NCBI GenBank assembly: GCA_023416175.1
Contig: JAEZIE010000009.1
Span: 1-14,153, forward strand
Source of the DNA: Bacillota bacterium
GTDB lineage: Bacteria > Bacillota > Clostridia > Christensenellales > CAG-138
Reading direction: 5' to 3'
Length of the DNA stretch: 14,153 nt
Below, one piece after another: positions 1 to 6,643 of the stretch. Below the pieces are notes generated by a model. The model saw nothing but the letters and a program-made list of their open reading frames with translations, was not told the DNA's origin and ran no database searches. Both the position numbers and the translations under genes were made by a program. The stretch's first letter is position 1, and each line of letters starts with the position of its first letter.

Positions 1-29
1 CGTCTTTCATATTTCTCAACGGAGCAATT

Positions 30-491
30 ATGAAACTGATCGAATGCGCGCCGGATTCTCCGGACGCTATGGAATTGATGGTGGAATTGTCCGGCTGCCT
101 AAAAGACATCACCGGGGATAGCGGCGCAAATTCGTTCAACCCACAGGATGTCATGGGTGAGCGTGCCTTATTCCTGATTGCATACGACGAGCAGACGGGA
201 GAGGCTTTGGGCTGCGGCGCGATACGTCCCTTGGTTGAATCGGTAGCGGAACTAAAGCGCATGTATGCGCGCCGGCCGGGAGTTGGAACCGCGTTGCTAG
301 CTGAACTGGAACGCCGAGCGCGGGAATTCGGCTATTCCGCCATATGGCTGGAGACTAGGCGCGTAAACGAGAGAGCCGTTTCCTTCTATGAAAAAAGGGG
401 ATACCGCCGTACCCCCAATTACGGAAAGTATGTCGATCATCCCGAAGCCGTTTGCTTTGAAAAACGTCTGGACGGCGGCGCGCCGTTGTAG
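30..491 (+). CDS. GNAT family N-acetyltransferase
   Basis: A 153-residue single-domain protein of the GCN5-related N-acetyltransferase fold, which moves an acetyl group from acetyl-CoA to an amine; the substrate cannot be read from sequence. The acetyl-CoA loop is seen as RRPGVGTALL (about residues 81-90), fitting the R-x-x-G-x-G pattern, after strand beta-4 (ELKRMYA). The C-terminal NERAVSFYEKRGYRR (about 113-127) is the usual GNAT motif B. The beta-4 to P-loop turn is about four residues shorter than usual: family members typically have MYVRPEYRGRGIG, here MYARRPGVG. GGAG lies five bases before the ATG, supporting this start. The length is normal for the family. The gene ends at a hairpin cluster and converges on the ATPase gene. 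The family call is firm, the substrate unknown. Confidence 0.9.
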   Translation: MKLIECAPDSPDAMELMVELSGCLKDITGDSGANSFNPQDVMGERALFLIAYDEQTGEALGCGAIRPLVESVAELKRMYARRPGVGTALLAELERRAREFGYSAIWLETRRVNERAVSFYEKRGYRRTPNYGKYVDHPEAVCFEKRLDGGAPL

Positions 492-542
492 ATCATGAAT
501 GGCAGGAGTAATGTGGATCTTCTTTACTTTGTTAGGAGAATT

Positions 543-611
543 ACCCCAGAAATTGGGTTCTTAGGGGCGTTACGCCCCTAAGAGGAGGTTTTTGGAGGCG
601 GAGCCTCTAAA
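543..611. repeat. Three consecutive hairpins between convergent genes (possible dispersed repeat or two-way terminator)
   Basis: Three inverted repeats follow each other: a short CCCA/TGGG-type stem at 543-558, a perfect 9-bp stem TTAGGGGCG/CGCCCCTAA with loop TTA at 561-581, and a 9-bp stem (one G-T pair) around GAGGC/GCCTC at 591-611. They fill the gap between the GNAT gene (+) and the DUF815 gene (-), so a termination role for both strands is likely. No canonical T-tract follows directly on either strand, so this may instead be a mobile REP-like element that also ends transcripts. The stems are certain from the sequence; the role is inference. Confidence 0.6.
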
Positions 612-626
612 TCTTGCCTTACAGAG

Positions 627-1832
627 CTATTCCCTGGCGTCAAGCGCTTCCATAAACTGCTTTGCCACCCTGGGCGAGCGCCCGCCGTGGGAAAGCGCAT
701 GCCGTTCCGCCTGCAGCAGCATTTCATCCGTTGCATCCATGCCATATTGCAACAAGAGTTCTCTTACAATCGCAAGATAGCCCTCCTTGTCCGGCTTGCC
801 GAAGTATACCCTTAGGCCAAAGCGCTCGGATAAGGAGGTTTGCTCCTCTATCGTTTCGTTGCGGTGAACGTCGCCGCCCTCGCGGTCGGAAAACCGCTCG
901 TTCACGATATGCCTCCGGTTGCTAGTGGCGTATATGGCCACGTTTTTCGTGCGCGCGGCGGCGGAGCCTTCCAGTATGGCTTTAAGTGCACCGCTTTCCT
1001 CGCTGCACTCCGCAAAAGAAAGGTCGTCCAAATATAGGATAAAGCGCAGCGGATTGTTCCTAAGACGGTCGAGTATGGAGGGGATTATCAAAAGCTGGTG
1101 CTTCTTGATCTCAATGAGCCGCAGCCCATCTTTTTCATATTCATTCACAAGCGCCTTTACCGTGGAGGATTTGCCTGTGCCCGCGTCGCCATATAAAAGC
1201 GTGTTGGCGGCGGGTTTTCCGTTTATAAGCGCCAATGTATTCGTCTGCACAAGGGCGCGTTCGCGCTCGTAACCTTTGAGTTCTTGGACGCGGACCGGGT
1301 CCGGCGTTTGCACAGGGACGATGGCGTCGTTTTCGATATGGAACATGGCATGCTCCGTGAAGATGCCATACCCAACCTTATTTAGTTTCCCCATGCGCTC
1401 CTCGTACGCCGGGACAAAGGCAGAAGAATGCGTGGTCCATTCCGGCAGGTAGCCGCTAAACTTCAGCGCCTGCCGCACCGAATGCGCATCCAACTGGGAA
1501 ACCTCCTCCAGTATGGCAAGTTCAACCGCAAGGCATACGCGCAAACCAGCGGATATCGGTTCATTCCCGGCTCGTTTATAGACGTACGGGTTTTCGTTTG
1601 CGGCGATACGGGCCCACACATAGCACGTCCAATCTTCGGTGGTTTTAAAAAGTTGTGCCACGAAAGCGGCGTAGGCGTCCACACGTTCCGCCTCGCTTTT
1701 CTGAGCAGAGGTCAAAAGCGCCATAAGTGGAAGAAAAACATCGTCGGTCAACAGGCTTCGGAACAGGACAAGGGAACGAAGCTTTACATAGAGCGCCATT
1801 AAGTCTTTCAAAACGGAATCCTCACCAATCAT
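627..1832 (-). CDS. DUF815-type AAA+ ATPase
   Basis: A 401-residue P-loop ATPase that matches the DUF815 (PF05673) group of AAA+ proteins, common in Clostridia and of unknown cellular role. The N-terminal ~180 residues are helical with no motif I recognise. The ATPase core begins near residue 185. Walker A is GDAGTGKS (215-222), Walker B is LYLDD (266-270), the sensor-1 region is ATSNRRH (302-308), SERFG (335-339) is a candidate arginine-finger region, and GGRSPR (383-388) is a candidate sensor 2. All key ATPase residues are present, so it should be active. There is no signal peptide or membrane segment. The start is uncertain: the only AGGAG lies about 19 bases upstream of the ATG, and a TTG further in is an alternative. 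It sits downstream of the DUF4003-like gene on the same strand but behind a terminator. Confidence 0.85.
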   Translation of the reverse strand: MIGEDSVLKDLMALYVKLRSLVLFRSLLTDDVFLPLMALLTSAQKSEAERVDAYAAFVAQLFKTTEDWTCYVWARIAANENPYVYKRAGNEPISAGLRVCLAVELAILEEVSQLDAHSVRQALKFSGYLPEWTTHSSAFVPAYEERMGKLNKVGYGIFTEHAMFHIENDAIVPVQTPDPVRVQELKGYERERALVQTNTLALINGKPAANTLLYGDAGTGKSSTVKALVNEYEKDGLRLIEIKKHQLLIIPSILDRLRNNPLRFILYLDDLSFAECSEESGALKAILEGSAAARTKNVAIYATSNRRHIVNERFSDREGGDVHRNETIEEQTSLSERFGLRVYFGKPDKEGYLAIVRELLLQYGMDATDEMLLQAERHALSHGGRSPRVAKQFMEALDARE

Positions 1833-1856
1833 TGTGATTATCTTTACGTCACTCCT

Positions 1857-1885
1857 ATCTTACGCTAAAGCGGGCGTTCGGGCAA
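1857..1885 (-). promoter_or_regulatory. Putative sigma-A promoter of the DUF815 ATPase gene
   Basis: Read on the minus strand: TTGCCC (1885-1880), a 17-base spacer, then TAAGAT (1862-1857). The predicted transcript start is near 1850. That leaves a leader of about 18 bases and puts the AGGAG at 1856-1852 at or upstream of the start, so it may not serve as a ribosome binding site. The element lies between the DUF4003 terminator and the ATPase gene. Confidence 0.4.
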
Positions 1886-1900
1886 GCGAGGAGAACATAC

Positions 1901-1928
1901 ATAAAGAAAGCCTCGCTCTCTGCGAGGC
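1901..1928 (-). terminator. Intrinsic terminator of the DUF4003-like gene
   Basis: On the minus strand a perfect 7-bp stem GCCTCGC/GCGAGGC with a 5-base loop (1928-1910) is followed by TTTCTTT. It starts about 20 bases after the stop codon of the DUF4003-like gene, so it separates that gene from the ATPase gene downstream. Confidence 0.8.
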
Positions 1929-1947
1929 ATTGATCAACATATTTTCA

Positions 1948-2925
1948 CTATGATGATGACGATGACGCCGACGCCGCCGCTGCGCCCGCCGCTGCGGCCA
2001 CGGCAACCTGCTGCGCAACGAGCATGGCCGTCAGCCCGCCTAAAAGCGCGGTGTTGAGCGACTCCCGGCTGCTAACTTGCGCATAGACGGCCAAAGAAGC
2101 GCTCAATAGCAGTAGTTCCTGCTTTTGTACAAGGAAGGGGCCAAATCCCTTTTGCGCGCGAAGCGAAGACGCAGTCTCCGAAATATTCGCCGCAATTGCA
2201 TTGGGGGAGAGGGGAGAAAGAGCAAGTACGCCGAGCATGGGCAACAGGTAGTGGCGCCGGAATGGAAGTTCCGCAGATTTCAGAGCATCGTAAATCTTTA
2301 GGACGCGGGAGCTTGTATCCATCTCTGCGGAAAGCGAAAGGATCATGGAGAGGTTTAATACTTCACCCTTGGGAGAAAGTTCACTTAATTCAATATACAG
2401 ACGTTCGGTTTTGACCGCAGCCTCTTGGGCGTTGAGGGTGGAGCTGCCGATGAGCGCGGCATAAATCACGCTGTGTTCACCCGAAAGGAAGGGGTGTGCG
2501 CGGCGGACTGCGTCATACGCTGCACGCGTCTTCACCACGGCTTCCTGCTGTACATTCTGTGGGATGGCCTTTGCGATCTGGAATGCTGCAAACACAAGAT
2601 ACATGCTTGCATAAAAGCGGTTGGATTTTAGCAGCCGGTAGACGATCAGGGTCTCCTTAAGCAGATGCTCTGGGTCCTCGTTCAGAGACAGCAAGGCTGC
2701 AAGCCCAAGCTGTACGCTGCCGCGGAACATGGAGAATATGCCGGTGTTGGCTTTGATCAGGCGCATCGTATCCCTGATGCGCCCACAGTCGATCTCCCGG
2801 CCCTCGCCCGCATAGAGCAGCGCTGCCATCCGGCGCATCATGGAGCCCTGAAAAGGAAACCCATCTTTCATTGCTTCCGTATTTTTGACAAACAGCTGTA
2901 TGGCTTCACAGAGTGCGGTCGTCAT
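1948..2925 (-). CDS. DUF4003-like protein with Ala/Ser-rich C-terminal tail
   Basis: A 325-residue, mostly helical protein resembling the DUF4003 group (PF13170), whose function is unknown. The recognisable part is the N-terminal half, with MMRRMAALLYAGEGREID (about 29-46) and FSMFRGSVQLGLAALLSL (about 64-81). A hydrophobic stretch near 292-308 is followed by an Ala-rich segment and a terminal run of Ser and Ala. The reading frame is open to 3000, but the start is placed at 2925: GGAGG sits five bases before this ATG, and the upstream extension lacks a good ribosome binding site. There is no clear N-terminal signal peptide. Its own terminator follows. The family assignment comes from memory of the family's sequence pattern and is moderately sure; no catalytic motif is visible. 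Confidence 0.7.
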   Translation of the reverse strand: MTTALCEAIQLFVKNTEAMKDGFPFQGSMMRRMAALLYAGEGREIDCGRIRDTMRLIKANTGIFSMFRGSVQLGLAALLSLNEDPEHLLKETLIVYRLLKSNRFYASMYLVFAAFQIAKAIPQNVQQEAVVKTRAAYDAVRRAHPFLSGEHSVIYAALIGSSTLNAQEAAVKTERLYIELSELSPKGEVLNLSMILSLSAEMDTSSRVLKIYDALKSAELPFRRHYLLPMLGVLALSPLSPNAIAANISETASSLRAQKGFGPFLVQKQELLLLSASLAVYAQVSSRESLNTALLGGLTAMLVAQQVAVAAAAGAAAASASSSSS

Positions 2926-3009
2926 ACTATCCTCCGGGCGAAATACGCAAAGTATTGTTTGACGCAGGGGGCCGGTCGCGCGATTTGCTGATAAGGCCAA
3001 GGCTTACCG

Positions 3010-3018
3010 ATACTAGCA
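3010..3018 (-). promoter_or_regulatory. Candidate extended -10 element upstream of the DUF4003-like gene
   Basis: On the minus strand TGC-TAGTAT (3018-3010) resembles an extended -10 element. No good -35 lies at the right distance. It is 85 bases upstream of the chosen start, a plausible leader length. This is a weak prediction. Confidence 0.25.
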
Positions 3019-3147
3019 TTCGCAAAAGAAGTCTGGCTTTATGCGTGACAGACCGGGAACCGTAACCGCCCAAATCCTTCCTGCCTTTACAGTACGATAT
3101 TTTCAAGGCGAGCACAATATGAAAAACAGAAGGAAAGCGAGGCACCG

Positions 3148-3180
3148 GCCTGAAAATGTACGCGAAAACCGTTTTCAGGC
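3148..3180. repeat. Nested inverted repeat upstream of the terminase genes
   Basis: GCCTGAAAA (3148-3156) and TTTTCAGGC (3172-3180) form a perfect 9-bp inverted repeat. Inside it, GAAAAC (3164-3169) and GTTTTC (3171-3176) form a second stem that competes for the same right arm. TGATGTTTTT follows, so it could act as a terminator on the plus strand. It also touches the candidate -35 of the terminase promoter, so it could be a repressor site. The repeats are certain, the role is not. Confidence 0.55.
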
Positions 3181-3209
3181 TGATGTTTTTATAGCGCCTG
3201 TGCTAGGAT
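3180..3209 (+). promoter_or_regulatory. Weak candidate promoter of the terminase genes
   Basis: CTGATG (3180-3185), an 18-base spacer, then TAGGAT (3204-3209) preceded by TGC, an extended -10 pattern. The -35 matches only half the consensus and abuts the inverted repeat ending at 3180. The first start codon is 38 bases downstream. Confidence 0.3.
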
Positions 3210-3246
3210 ACGGATAAAAGAAGACTGTTCAAAAAGGATGGGGCAC

Positions 3247-3675
3247 ATGGAGCAGCAGTTGAACGCGGCACAGATCCTGCGCCAGAAAGCGGAAGCATAC
3301 TTTGCCGCATGTGACGCAACCCGCGAACGCGTGACGCTTAAAAATGGGGAGATCAGCTATCATCAGGTTCCATATACCATGGCAGGCCTTTGCGCGGCGC
3401 TGGAGGTTCCGCGGGAGGCGCTTGAACGCGCGCGGCGTCCGCAGGAAAACGAAAGACGTAGAAGGCGTTCAAAAGCGGAGGCCGCGCTTTCCTGGGCAGC
3501 GGCACGGGTAGAACAGCATTTGGTGGAACGCGCGCTGCTCGGGGAGATCAATGCCAACCTGGCCGTTCTGTTGCTCAAGGATTGGGGCTATGGGTTGGTG
3601 GAGCTGCAAAAGACGGAAAAGGGCGAAGGGGCTCTTACCGTGGTGCTGGAGGACCCGGAGGAGTTCAGCCGATAG
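3247..3675 (+). CDS. Phage terminase small subunit (P22 gp3-like DNA-packaging protein)
   Basis: A 142-residue basic protein that fits the small terminase family related to the P22 gp3 packaging protein, which recognises phage DNA and guides the large subunit to it. The visible match is VPYTMAGLCAALEVPREAL (about 41-59), a helix-turn-helix-like element, and HLVERALLGEINANLAVLLLKDWGYG (about 91-116), the family's helical region ending in a tryptophan-containing loop. Residues 62-76 are unusually Arg-rich. An in-frame ATG also exists at 3238, but AGGA at 3235-3238 lies eight bases before the ATG at 3247, which is therefore preferred. It sits 38 bases before the large subunit, the usual terminase order. 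No portal, capsid or integrase gene is nearby, so it is probably a prophage remnant or a retained module. Confidence 0.8.
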   Translation: MEQQLNAAQILRQKAEAYFAACDATRERVTLKNGEISYHQVPYTMAGLCAALEVPREALERARRPQENERRRRRSKAEAALSWAAARVEQHLVERALLGEINANLAVLLLKDWGYGLVELQKTEKGEGALTVVLEDPEEFSR

Positions 3676-3713
3676 GGGAATTGAAACGGCCAATTGTACA
3701 TAGGAGGGATCGG

Positions 3714-5063
3714 ATGCTAAAAAAACGGAAGCTCTTGGGTATGCCCAGCGCGCAGCAGCGCGCTTTTTTTATCAATACGGCAAGGCATGTGGCGTATGGC
3801 GGGGCGCGCGGCGGCGGCAAAAGCTGGGCGATGCGCCGGAAATTCGTGCTTCTTGCGTTGCGCCGCTCAGGTCTTCAGCTTCTGCTGCTGCGGCGTACCC
3901 TGCCGGAACTGCAGGAGAACCATGGCCGCCCGCTGCAACAGGAGTTACACGGCCTTGCCAGCTACAACGCCGGGGCGCGCTCCTTTCACTTTTCCAACGG
4001 CTCGCGCATCCGTCTGGGGTACTGCGATAAGGAAGCGGATGTTTACCAATACCAGGGGCAGGAATATGACGTCATCGGCTTAGAAGAGGCGACGCATTTT
4101 ACCGAGGCGCAGATGCAGTTTTTGTGCACCTGCAATCGTTCTACGCGTATGGATTTCAGGCCGCGCATGTATTATACCTGCAACCCCGGCGGCGTGGGAC
4201 ACGCGTGGGTCAAGCGGCTGTTTATCGACAGGCAGTACAGAAACTCCGAGCGGCCGGAGGATTATGCGTTCATTCCCGCCCGCGTTACCGACAACAAGGT
4301 ATTGATGGAGCGGGACCCGGATTATGTGCGTACGCTAATGAACCTGCCGGATCAATTGCGGCGGGCGTATCTGGAAGGGGACTGGGACGCGCTGGAGGGC
4401 CAGTTTTTTCCGGACTTTCGGCGGGAAAAACACGTATGCGAGCCGTTTGCAATCCCTGGATGGTGGCGGCGGTTTCGCGCCATGGACTGGGGCTACAACG
4501 ACTTCTGCTGCGTGCTGTGGTTTGCCTGCGGGCCGGATAGCCGCGTGTATGTTTACCGGGAGGAATACAGCAGGCAGGTGCTTTCCTCCCGCATGGCGGG
4601 CCGCATTACCGAACGTTCCGAAGGCGAGCGTATCGCATACACCGTTGCCTCGCCCGATGCATGGCAAAAGCGGGGGCTTTCTGCCCGCGGGGAGGATGGG
4701 ATGGAAGGGGAGAGCATTGCGGAAGTGTTTGCGAAGCACGGCGTGGGGCTCCTTAGGGCGGACAATGCCCGCATCCCCGGCTGGCAGCGCGTGCGCGAAT
4801 ACCTTGCGGATGCGGAGGACGGGCGGCCGCTCTTGCAGATATTCTCCACCTGTACCAATCTCGTCCGAACATTACCGCAGCTGCTGCACGATAACAAAAA
4901 CCTGGAGGACGCAGCAAACGGGGAAGATCATGCGCCCGAAGCCCTGCGCTATGGCCTGATGTCCCGACCCGCGAAAAGCAAGCCCATGTTACCTCGGCAT
5001 GCTGTGGCCTACGACCCGTTTGCACCCGCTGCGCCCGCTGCCGGAGGATTCCTGATCCGTTGA
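3714..5063 (+). CDS. Phage terminase large subunit (ATPase-nuclease)
   Basis: A 449-residue two-domain motor that packages phage DNA, with an N-terminal ATPase and a C-terminal RNase H-like nuclease that cuts concatemers. Visible ATPase motifs are Walker A GGARGGGKS (29-37), Walker B DVIGLEEATHF (119-129, catalytic E124 or E125) and the coupling motif TCNPGG (155-160). Nuclease residues are D258 in MDWGY, D315 in SPDAW and the C-terminal EDHAPEALRYGL (404-415, with D405 and H406). The length is typical for the family and no frame is broken, so the protein should be functional. The frame is open upstream to 3582, but AGGAGG at 3702-3707 ends six bases before the ATG at 3714, which fixes the start. 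The following gene is not a portal but a flavin-binding protein with its own promoter, so the terminase pair stands alone. Confidence 0.95.
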   Translation: MLKKRKLLGMPSAQQRAFFINTARHVAYGGARGGGKSWAMRRKFVLLALRRSGLQLLLLRRTLPELQENHGRPLQQELHGLASYNAGARSFHFSNGSRIRLGYCDKEADVYQYQGQEYDVIGLEEATHFTEAQMQFLCTCNRSTRMDFRPRMYYTCNPGGVGHAWVKRLFIDRQYRNSERPEDYAFIPARVTDNKVLMERDPDYVRTLMNLPDQLRRAYLEGDWDALEGQFFPDFRREKHVCEPFAIPGWWRRFRAMDWGYNDFCCVLWFACGPDSRVYVYREEYSRQVLSSRMAGRITERSEGERIAYTVASPDAWQKRGLSARGEDGMEGESIAEVFAKHGVGLLRADNARIPGWQRVREYLADAEDGRPLLQIFSTCTNLVRTLPQLLHDNKNLEDAANGEDHAPEALRYGLMSRPAKSKPMLPRHAVAYDPFAPAAPAAGGFLIR

Positions 5064-5085
5064 CGATTGCAGCTATAAAAGATGT

Positions 5086-5114
5086 TTTATTTGCTAAGCC
5101 AGGTGTGGTATGCT
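5086..5114 (+). promoter_or_regulatory. Putative extended -10 promoter of the split-barrel flavoprotein gene
   Basis: TATGCT (5109-5114) preceded by TGG makes an extended -10; the -35 at 5086-5091 (TTTATT) is poor, with a 17-base spacer. The predicted start near 5121 leaves a leader of about 24 bases carrying AGGAGG. The same TGG plus -10 arrangement occurs in the LCP promoter. Confidence 0.45.
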
Positions 5115-5144
5115 GTTGAAAACTTTCATGCAGGAGGCCGTTCC

Positions 5145-5600
5145 ATGCGCAGAAAAGACCGCGAACAATCCCGCGAATTTGCTTTGGAAGTCGTAGATAC
5201 CTGTAACTTTGCCGTGCTTGCCACCACCAATGCGGATGGAACCCCCTATTGCGTGCCCGTCACCATCGTGCGGGACGGGGAAGCGATCTACTTCCACGGC
5301 GCGCTGGCCGGGCAAAAGATCGAGAACCTTACGGATCGCCCGGAGATTTCTTTGGCGTGCGTTTCCCGCGCCATCACCAGGCAGCAAACCTACAGCGTGG
5401 ACTATGCCTCCGCCATCGTAACCGGCGTTGCAAGCCTGGTAACGGAGCAAGAAGAAAAAAAACATGCGCTGCGCATATTGTGTAAGCGCCATACGCCGGA
5501 TGCGTTGGACGGGGTGGAGCAATACATTGCAAAAGGTGGCGGCCATACGGCGGTCGTGCGCATCGCCATCCTATCTCTTACTGGCAAGGCGAATACCTGA
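5145..5600 (+). CDS. NimA-like / pyridoxamine 5'-phosphate oxidase family flavin-binding protein
   Basis: A 151-residue protein of the FMN-binding split-barrel fold, in the subgroup related to NimA 5-nitroimidazole resistance proteins. Known members bind flavin and reduce small substrates; this substrate is unknown. It begins with the characteristic MRRKDRE, followed by the strand pair around FAVLATTNADGTPYCVPVTI (22-41), then IYFHGALAGQKIENL (48-62) with the conserved His51 that contacts the cofactor region in relatives, and ends with HTAVVRIAILSLTGKA (134-149), typical of the group. The frame is open to 5082, but AGGAGG at 5132-5137 stands seven bases before the ATG at 5145, which is chosen. 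It has its own promoter and converges on spo0A at a shared terminator. A nitroimidazole role should not be assumed from sequence alone. Confidence 0.88.
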   Translation: MRRKDREQSREFALEVVDTCNFAVLATTNADGTPYCVPVTIVRDGEAIYFHGALAGQKIENLTDRPEISLACVSRAITRQQTYSVDYASAIVTGVASLVTEQEEKKHALRILCKRHTPDALDGVEQYIAKGGGHTAVVRIAILSLTGKANT

Positions 5601-5612
5601 ATATGATAAGAA

Positions 5613-5647
5613 AAAAAGAGCAGGACCGTATCGGTACTGCTCTTTTT
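5613..5647. terminator. Two-way intrinsic terminator between the flavoprotein gene and spo0A
   Basis: AAAAAGAGCAG on the left pairs with CTGCTCTTTTT on the right, then CCG/CGG closes a TAT loop; only one pair in the stem is mismatched. The flanking A-run and T-run give a U-tract in either direction. It lies 13 bases after the flavoprotein stop and 26 bases beyond the spo0A stop. Confidence 0.92.
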
Positions 5648-5672
5648 GAATGATGGCGTAAGAAACCTCGCG

Positions 5673-6467
5673 CTATGCCGCCCCGCCTTCAGAGAGCGGC
5701 TTTTCCCTGCCCTGCTCCATCAGGAGCTTGTCCGCCACCAGGGCGATAAATTCACCGTTGGTCGGTTTGTCGTTTTTGGAGTAGATATTATAGCCAAAAA
5801 GCTGGTTGATGTTTTCAATCTTTCCGCGCGTCCAGGCGACCTCAATCGCATGCCGAATGGCGCGCTCCACCTTGCTGGGTGAGGTGGAGAATTGCTTGGC
5901 TATGCCGGGATACAGCTCCTTGGTGATGCGGTTGATAAGCACAGGCTGGTAGAATACCATACGGATGCCTTCGCGCAGGTAATAGTAACCCTTGATATGG
6001 GCAGGTATTCCGGCCACCAGGAATACGGAGGTGATTTTTTCATCCAAAGTCTTGGGCGGCTGGGAAAGGGTAGGCACAGTGGTGCTGACCGGGGTCGTCT
6101 GGAGCATGTCCAGCACGCGCTTATAAAGCGTATCCGGCTCCACCGGCTTTACCATAAAGTATTTTGCACCAAGCGTGCAGGCGTTACGGATCATGTTTTC
6201 GTTGCGGATGGCGGAGACGATGATGACGGCGGGTTTTTCCCCACTGGTCATGGAAAGGCTCTCGAGTACGCCCAACCCATCCAGTTTAGGCATGATGAGA
6301 TCCATAAGCACTGCATCGTAATGCGTCATGTGCAGCTTCTCAAGCGCCTGCCGCCCATCCGTTGCGATATCCACCTGCCTGATTGGCTCCTGCACGGAAA
6401 AGTAGCCCCGTACGGCAGAAAGATACTGCGGGTCATCATCGACCAACAAAATTCGATACTTAGACAT
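5673..6467 (-). CDS. spo0A: Sporulation master regulator Spo0A
   Basis: A 264-residue response regulator that switches cells to spore formation when phosphorylated, binding 0A boxes in target promoters. The receiver domain (about 1-125) has the acidic pocket D10/D11, phosphorylation site D56 in LMDLIMP and the conserved K107 in VKPVEP. A short linker (about 125-140) leads to the Spo0A-specific DNA-binding domain, with AGIPAHIKGYYYLREGI (152-168), the recognition-helix region TSPSKVERAIRHAIEVAW (195-212) and NINQLFGYNIYS (219-230). All hallmark residues are present and the length matches the family. A purine-rich GGGGG lies about five to six bases before the ATG. It is transcribed alone toward a strong terminator; spoIVB, a common upstream neighbour in other genomes, is absent, and a divergent LCP gene lies there instead. 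Confidence 0.98.
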   Translation of the reverse strand: MSKYRILLVDDDPQYLSAVRGYFSVQEPIRQVDIATDGRQALEKLHMTHYDAVLMDLIMPKLDGLGVLESLSMTSGEKPAVIIVSAIRNENMIRNACTLGAKYFMVKPVEPDTLYKRVLDMLQTTPVSTTVPTLSQPPKTLDEKITSVFLVAGIPAHIKGYYYLREGIRMVFYQPVLINRITKELYPGIAKQFSTSPSKVERAIRHAIEVAWTRGKIENINQLFGYNIYSKNDKPTNGEFIALVADKLLMEQGREKPLSEGGAA

Positions 6468-6585
6468 AAGATCCCCCTTTTCGCTTTTATCGCCATCCCG
6501 TAATCCCCCACTACAGGATTGGTTCCTATAAAAAACTTTATCGAAGAATCGCTTTTTTTATGTTTTTGTTATTGACGTTGATGCT

Positions 6586-6615
6586 ATTGTAACATTCAAA
6601 TATATGGAATGTCAG
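6586..6615 (-). promoter_or_regulatory. Sigma-A-like promoter of spo0A
   Basis: On the minus strand CTGACA (6615-6610), an 18-base spacer and TACAAT (6591-6586) preceded by TGT, an extended -10. Five of six bases match consensus at each box. The predicted start is near 6579, giving a leader of about 110 bases. I saw no convincing sigma-H promoter beside it, although spo0A in Bacillus has one. Confidence 0.65.
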
Positions 6616-6634
6616 GGGTGAATATCCAATATTG

Positions 6635-6643
6635 TTGTCGAAT
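6635..6643 (+). promoter_or_regulatory. 0A box (Spo0A binding site) upstream of spo0A
   Basis: TTGTCGAAT contains a perfect TGTCGAA core at 6636-6642, the known Spo0A recognition sequence. It lies about 20 bases upstream of the spo0A -35, near -57 to -63 from the predicted start. It is framed by TCCAAT (6625-6630) and ATTGGA (6649-6654), an inverted repeat. Autoregulation of spo0A is the likely meaning. A six-of-seven match also exists on the minus strand near 6704-6710. Confidence 0.65.

Noticed and set aside
3582..3713. A 44-codon upstream extension of the large terminase
   Set aside because: It overlaps the small subunit, has a Gly-rich nonspecific sequence, and a strong AGGAGG directs the start to 3714.
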